In this document: positions 1 to 6,435 of the stretch, piece by piece
How positions within the stretch are numbered: position 1 is the first letter of the stretch
Layout of the letters: each line of letters starts with the position of its first letter
DNA from: Aquimarina sp. Aq78
Lineage (GTDB): Bacteria > Bacteroidota > Bacteroidia > Flavobacteriales > Flavobacteriaceae
Assembly (NCBI RefSeq): GCF_900299525.1
Contig: NZ_OMKA01000032.1
Location: 1-64,000, forward strand
DNA length: 64,000 nt
Reading direction: 5' to 3'
Translations under genes and position numbers: made by a program
The notes under the pieces: generated by a model
Database searches by the model: none
What the model was told of the DNA's origin: nothing
What the model saw: only the letters and a program-made list of their open reading frames with translations

Positions 1-53
1 TGCTTAAATTCTTCACTATACCTATTCTGCCATTTTGTTGAATAAGTTTTTGA

Positions 54-224
54 ATATCTATCCATTATATTACACTTTTGTGTAAACCTATTTCAGGACA
101 AGACAAGGACGAAAATTGTGCTCCAAATGAATCCTTATCTCTTTATCTAGTACATGTAGTTGAACAAAAAAAGATGACATTGGAAGAGTTTTGTGAATGG
201 GAAGGAGTGGTTCAAATCCCCTGA
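54..224 (+). pseudogene. unrecognised open frame without a start, possible gene-end fragment
   Basis: The frame is open from position 54 to a TGA at 222-224 and has no convincing start or ribosome binding site. The last 40 or so codons look protein-like and charged, ending EEFCEWEGVVQIP. I do not recognise the family. It is followed by a REP-like palindrome and then a terminator. The same order (gene end, REP, terminator) is seen at 1039-1490, so this may be the displaced 3' end of an accessory gene. Confidence that it is a real remnant is low. Confidence 0.25.
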
Positions 225-245
225 TGGCGAAAGTATGCCGTGATT

Positions 246-290
246 GCTAGTGCCAGTTTGCAACTGGTACCGTCACTGCTTGGTTTAGCG
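246..290 (-). repeat. REP-like palindrome, inverted copy
   Basis: The segment contains the dyad GCCAGTTTGCAACTGGTACC followed by CCGTCAC and ends in TTAGC. Read on the minus strand it aligns with the forward element at 426-478 (GCTAG-start, GTGACGG, GTTGCAAAC core). This is the usual facing-pair arrangement of REP elements near a REP-associated transposase. It is diverged from the forward copies. Confidence 0.55.
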
Positions 291-322
291 TAAGAGTAAG
301 AAACAAATCATATATAGATAAG

Positions 323-348
323 AGCTACTGTAACAGGTAGCTTTTATT
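323..348 (+). terminator. Rho-independent terminator-like hairpin
   Basis: AGCTAC pairs with GTAGCT across an 8-nt loop and is followed by TTTTATTGTTT. Its stem and flanks closely resemble the hairpin at 1460-1490, which suggests the two were copied with related gene ends. Confidence 0.6.
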
Positions 349-425
349 GTTTGTATATGTTGGCTACATTTTTGGTGTTAAAAATGCATGCTAATTATAT
401 ATGGTAGTAAATAGGATGTCCACCT

Positions 426-478
426 GCTAGCGCTCGTCTGTGACGGGGCACAAGTTGCAAACTTGCGCCAGCGTGGGG
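426..478 (+). repeat. REP-like palindrome, forward copy 1
   Basis: GCTAGCGCTCGTCTGTGACG is followed by the dyad at 447-469, whose arms GGCACAAGTT and AACTTGCGCC enclose a GCA loop. It sits directly before the transposase remnant. GCTAGC-headed elements with a strong dyad fit the REP/RAYT pattern. Confidence 0.65.
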
Positions 479-783
479 AATCTATAGTAGAAAACCCTCA
501 AGAAAGTAGAAAAGAATGGTTATTATGGATGTTTGAAAAGGCAGGGAAAGAAAAAGGTAATGTGAGTACATATCAATTCTGGCAGCATCATAATAAACCT
601 ATAGAATTATGGTCGGATAAAGTTATTCAACAAAAAATAGATTATATTCATGCTAATCCAATCGAGTCAGGTTTTGTGACCGACCCTATCGATTGGAAAT
701 ATAGTAGCGCAAGAAACTATCAGGAGAATCATACAGTTTTAAAAATTGATAGTGATGGAGTTTTATTAGGACTGCCTAAATAG
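478..783 (+). pseudogene. REP-associated tyrosine transposase (RAYT, Y1/IS200-like), 3' remnant
   Basis: About 100 C-terminal codons of a Y1-type REP-associated transposase survive. The tail motif IDYIHANPIESGFV followed by DWKYSSARNY is the typical C-terminal signature of this family. The N-terminal half with the HUH motif and catalytic Tyr is absent. The only in-frame start is a TTG inside the upstream REP palindrome, so this is not an intact gene. The last 106 bp are duplicated immediately downstream. These proteins normally act on REP palindromes like those flanking it here. The assignment is from remembered family features, not a search. Confidence 0.75.
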
Positions 784-977
784 TTGTAATTGTATGAGGC
801 ACAAGTTGCAAACTTGTGCCAGCAGGGGACCGACCCTATCGATTGGAAATATAGTAGTGCAAGAAACTATCAGGAGAATCATACAGTTTTAAAAATTGAT
901 AGTGATGGAGTTTTATTAGGACTGCCTAAATAGTTGTAGTTGTATGAGGCACAAGTTGCAAACTTGCGCCAGCAGGG
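678..977 (+). repeat. 150-bp perfect-length tandem duplication of the RAYT 3' end plus REP
   Basis: Positions 678-827 and 828-977 are the same 150-bp unit head to tail with only a few substitutions (AGCGC/AGTGC, TAAT/TAGT, TGTGCC/TGCGCC). Each unit holds the last 35 codons of the transposase, its stop codon and one REP dyad. The second copy of the coding segment has no start of its own. The junctions fall in the GGGG just after the REP dyad. Confidence 0.9.
798..825 (+). repeat. REP-like palindrome, copy 2
   Basis: GGCACAAGTT and AACTTGTGCC form a perfect 10-bp inverted repeat around GCA, followed by AGCAGGGG. This is the most symmetric copy in the window. Confidence 0.7.
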
Positions 978-978
978 G
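948..978 (+). repeat. REP-like palindrome, copy 3
   Basis: The same dyad as copy 2 with one T-to-C change in the right arm, created by the 150-bp duplication. It directly abuts the short gene-end fragment at 979-1026. Confidence 0.7.
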
Positions 979-1026
979 ATTGAACATATTTGGAATGAAG
1001 CTTCAAAAGAATTTGTGCCAAAATAA
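979..1026 (+). pseudogene. 15-codon C-terminal gene fragment
   Basis: An open frame encoding IEHIWNEASKEFVPK and a TAA begins exactly where the REP ends and stops 12 nt before the next start codon. It has no start of its own. It reads like the extreme C-terminus of a larger protein directly upstream of a small gene, as in toxin-tip/immunity layouts, but the parent family cannot be named from 15 residues. Confidence 0.35.
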
Positions 1027-1038
1027 ATTTTTATAAAA

Positions 1039-1398
1039 ATGGAAGTAATTATAAGTGATATTGCAAAAGCTAATGAAATCTTAGCTGAATATAAAGGGGC
1101 AAAAGTAGAATTGTGGTCTTTTGATAGATTTCATGAAAAAATACAACTGTTAATAAATTTCTCTGATAATGAAAGTGTAATTTTTTTAACCCTTATTAGT
1201 TCTACGTATTTTAGTGGAAGTTTATATTGGTTAGACTCCGAGCTAAGAATAACTGAGCATGAGGGTTCAGATGGTTGGGATATAGCAAGAATTACTGATT
1301 TAAGAACAGGCTATTATATTGAATTTTCTAGGGAATTTGTCTTGAAAAAAGGTTCAGAAGACGACTTTCTTAAGGAATTTGGACCAGATCTCAGCTAG
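1039..1398 (+). CDS. small hypothetical protein, possible orphan immunity protein
   Basis: A 119-residue soluble, acidic protein with no signal peptide or membrane segment. I do not recognise a named family. It is rich in aromatic residues and predicted-strand segments (VELWSFDRFHEKIQLLINF, SVIFLTLISSTYFSGSLYW). It starts 12 nt after a truncated gene end, and its TAG stop lies inside the GCTAGC head of a REP element, so the last codon or two may be contributed by the repeat. Size, composition and position behind a gene end surrounded by mobile debris are typical of orphan immunity genes, but that function is an inference only. Confidence 0.55.
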   Translation: MEVIISDIAKANEILAEYKGAKVELWSFDRFHEKIQLLINFSDNESVIFLTLISSTYFSGSLYWLDSELRITEHEGSDGWDIARITDLRTGYYIEFSREFVLKKGSEDDFLKEFGPDLS

Positions 1399-1420
1399 CA
1401 CTCGTCTGTGAAGGGTGCCG
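1394..1420 (+). repeat. partial REP-like element
   Basis: GCTAGCACTCGTCTGTGAAG followed by GGTGCC matches the left half of the REP at 426-478 but lacks the GTTGCAAAC dyad. It overlaps the stop codon of the preceding gene. Confidence 0.55.
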
Positions 1421-1459
1421 GTAAAGTTTAGGATGGTAGAGAAGATAAAATATAAGATA

Positions 1460-1490
1460 AAAGCTACTTTTTATAGTAGCTTTTGTTGTT
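1460..1490 (+). terminator. Rho-independent terminator
   Basis: AAGCTAC pairs with GTAGCTT and is followed by TTTGTTGTTTT. Stem and flanks are shared with the hairpin at 323-348. Confidence 0.65.
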
Positions 1491-1680
1491 TTAAGAAAAG
1501 TAATGATGATGAGTCTTTAACATCATCGAGGGGCTCAAATTATTCTGTGGCATGATATATGTAATGTTAAAAATAGCGACGCTATTATGCTAACTTTTTA
1601 AAATAATCCCAAATCAGTGCTGTTAGAGTTTTGAAAACAGCGTATGAAATTATAAATTTGAACACCTAAAATAAATTGCT

Positions 1681-2307
1681 ATGATCTACCGAATAAACCT
1701 TCAGAACGTAAAGAAAATATTACTCATGCTAGTGGTTTCTTGTTTTTTTATGCAAGTAAATGCACAAAATGAGCTTGTTTCTATTCAATCTATTAGTGAT
1801 CAGGAGTTTGAGGTAAGGAGTCTTAATGGTATTCCTTTTACAGTAGTTCTGGAAGAAAGTAATAATGATGGGCAATTTCATTTAGGGATCAATAATAGCC
1901 TTACTTTTAAGGTTGGAGATATGATTGCCAAAAGAAGTACTGTTAGGATTGTATTTGAAGATGAATTATATCACTCTTTAGAGAATAAATTGATTAAACA
2001 ATATCAAACAGATTTGCAATGGATCGAAAACTTACTTGGTGTTAAAGAAGGGGAGTTTAAAAAATTGCCTTCTCGTCCTGTTTTTACAGATAATGGTTTA
2101 GAGAAACTAAAAGGGACAGTATTTGAGTATGTTAATACCGATCAAAAAGAAGAAGACTTCTATAAGTGGATAGAAAAAATAAACTATTCTGTTGGTGCAG
2201 TGAAATATTTTAGAGATTTATTTGCCGCATCTAATGGTGAAAATAATGAGCAAAGACATCATTTTTTACCAATCAATGTGTATGATGCACTTCAAAGAAA
2301 CAGATAG
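1681..2307 (+). CDS. secreted hypothetical protein
   Basis: A 208-residue protein with a clear Sec signal peptide: a basic start, a hydrophobic core near residues 12-24 and a VNA-Q cleavage site near residue 29. The mature part has no recognised domain. It begins with a predicted beta-rich stretch and continues into helical segments (LENKLIKQYQTDLQWIENLL). It stands alone and is followed by a good terminator. Codon use and AT content resemble the neighbouring core genes. Function unknown; probably periplasmic or outer-surface. Confidence 0.7.
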   Translation: MIYRINLQNVKKILLMLVVSCFFMQVNAQNELVSIQSISDQEFEVRSLNGIPFTVVLEESNNDGQFHLGINNSLTFKVGDMIAKRSTVRIVFEDELYHSLENKLIKQYQTDLQWIENLLGVKEGEFKKLPSRPVFTDNGLEKLKGTVFEYVNTDQKEEDFYKWIEKINYSVGAVKYFRDLFAASNGENNEQRHHFLPINVYDALQRNR

Positions 2308-2351
2308 AGTTAATCTACTTATCTGAAAAGGAATGGAGCTTTATTTCATAT

Positions 2352-2378
2352 AAAAGACCGAACATAGTTCAGTCTTTT
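2352..2378. terminator. bidirectional terminator-like hairpin
   Basis: AAAAGAC-C-GAAC pairs with GTTC-A-GTCTTTT around ATA. A and T runs on either side allow function on both strands, ending the plus-strand secreted gene and the converging minus-strand YceI operon. Confidence 0.65.
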
Positions 2379-2543
2379 ATAAATATATGCTATTCGGGTT
2401 AAACTCCATTTTGATAGCAACAACAATTCGATTAAATACTTACAATGAGCATTAGACTCTAAATCCGCAGATTTATTGCTATTGCATTCATGATTATTGT
2501 TTTTTAATGATTGTACCGAGTTTAGAGAAAGATAGTAATGTAT

Positions 2544-3140
2544 CTAGTTTGCATTCATATCTTTCTTTACGAGTTCTAGTTTTACGGTTATCTCAATGTC
2601 TTCACCTACAACCAGACCACCATGTTCTGTCTTTGCGTTCCAGGCAACTCCAAAATCGGTTCTATTTATAATTCCGGTAATCTTAAATCCGGCTTTGGTA
2701 TTTCCATTACCATCGTTAGCTATAATGCCACCATGAGAAACATCTAGTGTTACTTTTTTTGTGATACCTCGCATGGTTAAATTTCCTTTTAGCTGATATC
2801 TCTTTTTACTTTTCTTTTTAAAGAACGTACTGGTAAAAGTGATCTTAGGATTCTTTTCGACATAAAAAAAATCTTCTGATTTTAAATGACCATCTCTTTT
2901 AGCATTATCGGTATCGATAGAGTTGGCATCGATCTCGAAAGTAATTTCTGCGTTCGAGAAATCATTCTTGTTGCTTATAAAACTTCCGTCAAAAGAGTTA
3001 AAGCTTCCGTCGACCTCAGAGATGACTAAATGTGAAACCGAAAAACTGACTTTTGAATGATATGGATCTACTTTCCAGGTAGTTTGTGCAAATGAGTATG
3101 TTGTTGCTATAAATGCGATTAATACTGCTAATTTCTTCAT
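2544..3140 (-). CDS. YceI family protein
   Basis: A 198-residue protein with a Sec signal peptide (about 18 residues, cleaved near SFA-Q) and a mature domain beginning WKVDPYHSKVSFSVSHL, the hallmark start of YceI-like lipocalin-fold proteins. These bind polyisoprenoid or other amphiphilic lipids in the periplasm. The later motifs GNLTMRGITKKVTLDV and the closing F-K-I-T/D-F-G-V-A-W pattern also fit. Length is normal for the family. It lies 24 nt downstream of the SnoaL-like gene and is probably cotranscribed with it from the promoter at 3560. Confidence 0.9.
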   Translation of the reverse strand: MKKLAVLIAFIATTYSFAQTTWKVDPYHSKVSFSVSHLVISEVDGSFNSFDGSFISNKNDFSNAEITFEIDANSIDTDNAKRDGHLKSEDFFYVEKNPKITFTSTFFKKKSKKRYQLKGNLTMRGITKKVTLDVSHGGIIANDGNGNTKAGFKITGIINRTDFGVAWNAKTEHGGLVVGEDIEITVKLELVKKDMNAN

Positions 3141-3164
3141 TTTATAATATTTTAATATTCTGAT

Positions 3165-3533
3165 TTAGTTTGTGTAATAGAATTTTTCGTTGATGATTTG
3201 ACCGTTTTCCCAGCGTTGTATCGCTAATTGAAGATAATTTCTGGTTCCCCATTCTTTATGATCAAAATCAAAAGCCCATTGTACAACAGAGATAGTATCA
3301 TTGATCAATACATTTGTTACTTCGGCATTTCTAAATTGAGTGATATTGCTTACAAAGGCTTTTTCTAATTCTCTATTGGCATCTTTACCAAATGTAGGAG
3401 GATTTTCATTTTCTTGCATGATTACATCATCTGCATAAAATTTTTCAAATGCTTCTAAGATTAGACCTTTTTTGATCATGGCATTAAGGGCCATTACCTG
3501 TTCTTTTACATTTGTTTTTGTTACTTCTGTCAT
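3165..3533 (-). CDS. SnoaL-like / NTF2-fold small protein
   Basis: A 122-residue cytosolic protein with the SnoaL-like (NTF2 cone fold) pattern: an N-terminal helix with EAFEKFYADDVIMQEN, then alternating strands ending LAIQRWENGQIINEKFYY. Members bind or turn over small hydrophobic substrates; the substrate here cannot be inferred. First gene of a two-gene unit with the YceI gene. It starts about 25 nt after a Bacteroidota -7 element and behind a Crp-type dyad, so it is probably controlled by the adjacent Crp/Fnr regulator. Confidence 0.8.
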   Translation of the reverse strand: MTEVTKTNVKEQVMALNAMIKKGLILEAFEKFYADDVIMQENENPPTFGKDANRELEKAFVSNITQFRNAEVTNVLINDTISVVQWAFDFDHKEWGTRNYLQLAIQRWENGQIINEKFYYTN

Positions 3534-3559
3534 GAGTATCTTTTTTATTAATAATACTG

Positions 3560-3603
3560 CAAAGATGTAACGAGATTAAAAGCTACGCATTCACTTAGGT
3601 TAA
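3560..3603 (-). promoter_or_regulatory. promoter with Crp/Fnr-like operator
   Basis: On the minus strand CATCTTTG (3567-3560) matches the Bacteroidota -7 element. Upstream of it is the 14-bp imperfect dyad TTCACTTAGGTTAA (3590-3603), whose centre would lie near -42, the class II activator position. The dyad overlaps the stop codon of the Crp/Fnr gene. The same two elements, with the same 23-nt step, recur at 6183-6226. Confidence 0.55.
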
Positions 3604-4199
3604 CTAATATTGGAGGTGCTGTTTTTATTGAAGATTTGTTTACGAATACGACTTAAAGATTGAGGTTTTATACCTAAATAAGAAGCAATTAATAACTGAG
3701 GTACTTTTTGAATAATTTCGGGATGCTCTGTTACAAGTTCTAAATAACGCTGCGGTGCAGACTTGCTTGTAAGCCCAGAAATACGTTGCAAAGTGCTTAT
3801 GTAAGCTTTTTGGATAAGGAGTCTTTGAAAACGTTCAAAAGCAGGAATAGTATCACAGGTCTTTTCAAAGTTATCTTTGTTTATGATAATGAGTTTGGTT
3901 TCTACAATCGCTTCAATGTTTAATTTTGAAGGCTCTCCAGAAAGGAAGCTGTACAAATCAGCTATCCAATAATTCTCTAAGGCAATTTGTACTACATTTT
4001 TTTCACCTTTTTCATCAATTGAATACGAGTACAATCCGCCTGAAACTATAAAAGTAATATAATTAGCCACTTCGCCTTCATTTAAGAAATGCTCATTTTT
4101 GTTTACCACAATAGATTTCGTTTGAGCTAAAAACTCTTCAAATTCAGTTTCGGTAATCGTAGTTTTTTCTAAAATGTTTTTATAAAGAAGTTGACTCAT
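3600..4199 (-). CDS. Crp/Fnr family transcriptional regulator
   Basis: A 199-residue regulator with an N-terminal cyclic-nucleotide-binding-like beta roll (about residues 20-125, including NEGEVANYITFIVSGGLYSY) and a C-terminal winged helix ending SYLGIKPQSLSRIRKQIF. No Fnr-type cysteine cluster is seen, so an iron-sulfur sensor is unlikely. I prefer the ATG at 4199, because AAAAGAG lies just before it, over an ATG 10 codons upstream. The gene sits immediately upstream of the SnoaL/YceI pair and probably regulates it. Confidence 0.88.
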   Translation of the reverse strand: MSQLLYKNILEKTTITETEFEEFLAQTKSIVVNKNEHFLNEGEVANYITFIVSGGLYSYSIDEKGEKNVVQIALENYWIADLYSFLSGEPSKLNIEAIVETKLIIINKDNFEKTCDTIPAFERFQRLLIQKAYISTLQRISGLTSKSAPQRYLELVTEHPEIIQKVPQLLIASYLGIKPQSLSRIRKQIFNKNSTSNIS

Positions 4200-4391
4200 A
4201 TACTCTTTTTTGTATAATGTGCGTTTCAATAATGATTAGCCAGTTTAAATGTACTTATCTTTTGAGTTGGTAACGTTTAAAATCTTATTATTTTTTTCTC
4301 TCTTACTATTGATCTTCCTATAGAAAAATCTTTGCAAGTCTATTTTCAGTTTTTATATAATTCAAGCATTTGCCATTTCTTTGAGCTTCTT

Positions 4392-5210
4392 TTATTTCTC
4401 GTAAAACTCTTTTATAGTAATGTTTTTCCCTTTTGTCAATCTTTTTAACTCCTTTAAAAGATAATATCGATGCATAAACCCAGTCAAAACAACAATTCTT
4501 TTTCCTTTGTTCTGCTCTGAAATTTTCATGATATTTTTTGCCATGGTTTGATTTCTAACATCCCAAAAATCTGCCCATAGTTGGTAGCCATCTCTATAAC
4601 TTATTTTTTCTCCATTGGGTTTGGTTAAAAAACGATTTTCAAATTCATCACGAACATTTGTAATTTTTGGGATCATTTGATATTGATAAAATTGACGTTG
4701 CTCACAGATGCTATCTGTTTGAGGGTTGTTAAAGTTTTCTGGAGATTTCGAAGCACGCACTTTTAATGGTTCTAAAAGAGCAGTATAGGTATTAAAAATT
4801 TTTGATTGAGATGCGGTTAATAATTTTGCATTATTTAGACTGTCTAAAAGCTTTAGTGTTAATCCATCTGTAGGGCGCATTCCTTTGTCAATTCTATATT
4901 GATTTCTACCTTCAAACTCATAAGGTCTTAAATGCGTTTCTGGATATTTCTCTATATACATTTTAGAAGCCATCCCTTCATTTTCATTATACGGTTTATT
5001 AAATTTAAAATCAGGAGTAAAAAATGAAGAATCTATTTCGTGTAAGATAAAATCTGGCTTAATTTTTTCTAAAATATTAAAAAGTATTTCGGGATTATAA
5101 TTAGGCGCAGGTTTGTGTAAGTTACCAATTACAGTTATTTCGGTTACCTTTTCTGTTTTACAAGAAAAAATTGTTACTATTATTAAAAGAAGAGTTATTA
5201 TTTTTTTCAT
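4392..5210 (-). CDS. TraB/ChaN-like lipoprotein
   Basis: A 272-residue protein with a lipobox (LLIIVTIFSC, Cys at about residue 17), so probably an outer-membrane or periplasmic lipoprotein. The core shows two features of the TraB/GumN/TIKI and ChaN-like superfamily: an early glycine-histidine turn (VIGNLHKPAP) followed by an acidic HEID strand, and a late TGFMHRYYLLKEL strand-helix. Those proteins include metallopeptidases and haem-binding proteins. The metal ligands cannot be proved here. It is followed closely by intergenic sequence and stands 29 nt upstream of the acetyltransferase in the same direction, so they may be cotranscribed. Confidence 0.6.
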   Translation of the reverse strand: MKKIITLLLIIVTIFSCKTEKVTEITVIGNLHKPAPNYNPEILFNILEKIKPDFILHEIDSSFFTPDFKFNKPYNENEGMASKMYIEKYPETHLRPYEFEGRNQYRIDKGMRPTDGLTLKLLDSLNNAKLLTASQSKIFNTYTALLEPLKVRASKSPENFNNPQTDSICEQRQFYQYQMIPKITNVRDEFENRFLTKPNGEKISYRDGYQLWADFWDVRNQTMAKNIMKISEQNKGKRIVVLTGFMHRYYLLKELKRLTKGKNITIKEFYEK

Positions 5211-5239
5211 TTTATTCTTAATGTTAATTCCAATAATGT

Positions 5240-5806
5240 TTATGAGTGTTTAAAATCTACTTCTAGTAATGAAAAAATCTCACTGTCTAAATATTTTCCA
5301 TCGAAATAGTAATTTTCTTTAAAATACCCTTCTTTTCTAAATCCTAATCTGTGTAATAGCTTCTTAGAGCTTTCGTTTTCAGGATTTACATTGGCTTCAA
5401 TACTATGTAGGTTTAAGTTGTTGAACCCAAATTTAATTAGCTCAATTATTGTTTCTTTCATAAAGCCTTTACCCCAAAATTGTGGTTTTAAAGTATATCC
5501 TATTTCAGCTCTATGATTTTCTCTAAGTATTCTCCAATATGAAAAATCACCAATAAATGTGTTTGTTGATTTTTCTATAATAGCCCAAAATAGCCCGTTT
5601 CCTTTTTTATAGGTTTCTATGTTTTTTGAAATAAAATTTTTAGAATCTTGTAATGTTGTATGAGGATTTGAATCCATATACTTCATCACATCTTTATCTG
5701 TTCGAATACTCTGAATATCTGAAGCATCACTTATAATAAATTTTCTAAATATGAGTCTTTCACTTTCTAATTGAGGAAAGTCTTGAAAATAAATATCATT
5801 AATCAT
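5240..5806 (-). CDS. GNAT acetyltransferase (RimJ/RimL type)
   Basis: A 188-residue N-acetyltransferase with the RimJ/RimL layout: LESERLIFRKFIISD at the N-terminus, GYTLKPQFWGKGFMKETI as the acetyl-CoA-binding motif A, and ANVNPENESSKKLLHRLGF as the C-terminal motif. The substrate is unknown. An upstream in-frame start exists at 5929, but its extra 41 codons run over an M43 protease remnant in another frame, so I choose the ATG at 5806, directly before the conserved domain. It may follow the remnant in the same transcript from the promoter at 6183. Confidence 0.85.
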   Translation of the reverse strand: MINDIYFQDFPQLESERLIFRKFIISDASDIQSIRTDKDVMKYMDSNPHTTLQDSKNFISKNIETYKKGNGLFWAIIEKSTNTFIGDFSYWRILRENHRAEIGYTLKPQFWGKGFMKETIIELIKFGFNNLNLHSIEANVNPENESSKKLLHRLGFRKEGYFKENYYFDGKYLDSEIFSLLEVDFKHS

Positions 5807-5996
5807 TTTTATTATTTCTGTAATTGGATTTGTTATTAAAGTATAATTCTCGTCTTGTACCTCCTTCATTAAACAATTTGCGCATTCGCTTTTTTTGTCC
5901 TTTGGTAAATATAAACATAGCATTATCATTTACATAATCCATGAAATTCATGAACATATTATTACTACCAAAAGAAAATTGAGGATGAATAAGATG
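5799..5996 (-). pseudogene. M43 (pappalysin-like) zinc metalloprotease, 3' remnant
   Basis: A frame of 65 codons, closed upstream by a stop at 5997-5999, encodes HPQFSFGSNNMFMNFMDYV and then TKGQKKRMRKLF. This is the conserved C-terminal end of the M43 catalytic domain, including the Met-turn region (MFMNFMDYVND). The HExxHxxGxxH part is absent from the flanking sequence in any frame I could read. The Cys usually found in the SCGSND motif is Phe here. It overlaps the start of the GNAT gene by a few bases. It is a deletion remnant, not a working gene. Confidence 0.7.
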
Positions 5997-6182
5997 TTAA
6001 GGCTCAAAGGTTTTTTTATGGTTTCGATGAAAGCAAAACTCATAATTCCATAATGAATAAAAATTCATCTAGATCACTTTTTCATGCTATTTACTTCTTT
6101 AGAAGGTATTCTTTAAAAAGAAGTCAGTTTTAAAAAACCTTTTTGCTTAGATCATGTTTATACAGTTTTTGAATTATAAGCA
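5997..6182. other. intergenic stretch without a recognised gene
   Basis: Together with the flanking promoter and the sequence up to the terminator at 6398, this is about 400 bases with no supportable gene. It is AT-rich with several stops in all frames and probably represents the leftover of a deleted M43 gene region. Confidence 0.4.
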
Positions 6183-6226
6183 CAAAGATGTAAGTGAATT
6201 ATATGTAATGCATTCACCTAGGTTAA
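6183..6226 (-). promoter_or_regulatory. promoter with Crp/Fnr-like operator, second copy
   Basis: CATCTTTG on the minus strand (6190-6183) and the dyad TTCACCTAGGTTAA (6213-6226) reproduce the arrangement at 3560-3603 at identical spacing. The dyad here is nearly perfect (TTMACCTAGGTKAA). It points at the M43 remnant and the GNAT gene. The 16-nt spacer sequence differs between the copies while its length is kept, as expected of a functional spacing. Confidence 0.5.
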
Positions 6227-6397
6227 TTAATACAGTATTGCGGTAATAGTTAAGAAAACTTCATTTGACAAAGGTTTGTTGTTGGGTGAAGTGTAGAACC
6301 ACGAGAAAAGTAGCTTTGTGAAAACAAAAAATACCTTGAGATATTTTAGAATTATTGAGAACAAGTATATTGGATACTATCTAAAAAAGTAAAATCA

Positions 6398-6435
6398 GAA
6401 AGGAAAGAAATGGTTATGACCATTTCTTTCCTTTC
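6398..6435 (-). terminator. strong terminator overlapping a stop codon
   Basis: A perfect 17-bp stem (6398-6414 with 6419-6435) encloses a 4-nt TATG loop. On the minus strand it is followed by TGATTTTACTTTTTTAG. The TAA stop of the aminotransferase gene (6414-6416) falls at the loop, so the last codons form one arm. Confidence 0.85.

Noticed and set aside
207-220. GGTTCAAATCCCC resembles a tRNA T-arm and could hint at a tRNA gene or attachment site
   Set aside because: No matching acceptor stem, D-arm or anticodon stem could be found upstream; the bases are also explained as part of the open frame ending at 224.
5807-5929. N-terminal extension of the acetyltransferase with a CxxC-like motif
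   Set aside because: The extension is an out-of-frame reading of the M43 remnant and is absent from the conserved GNAT domain.
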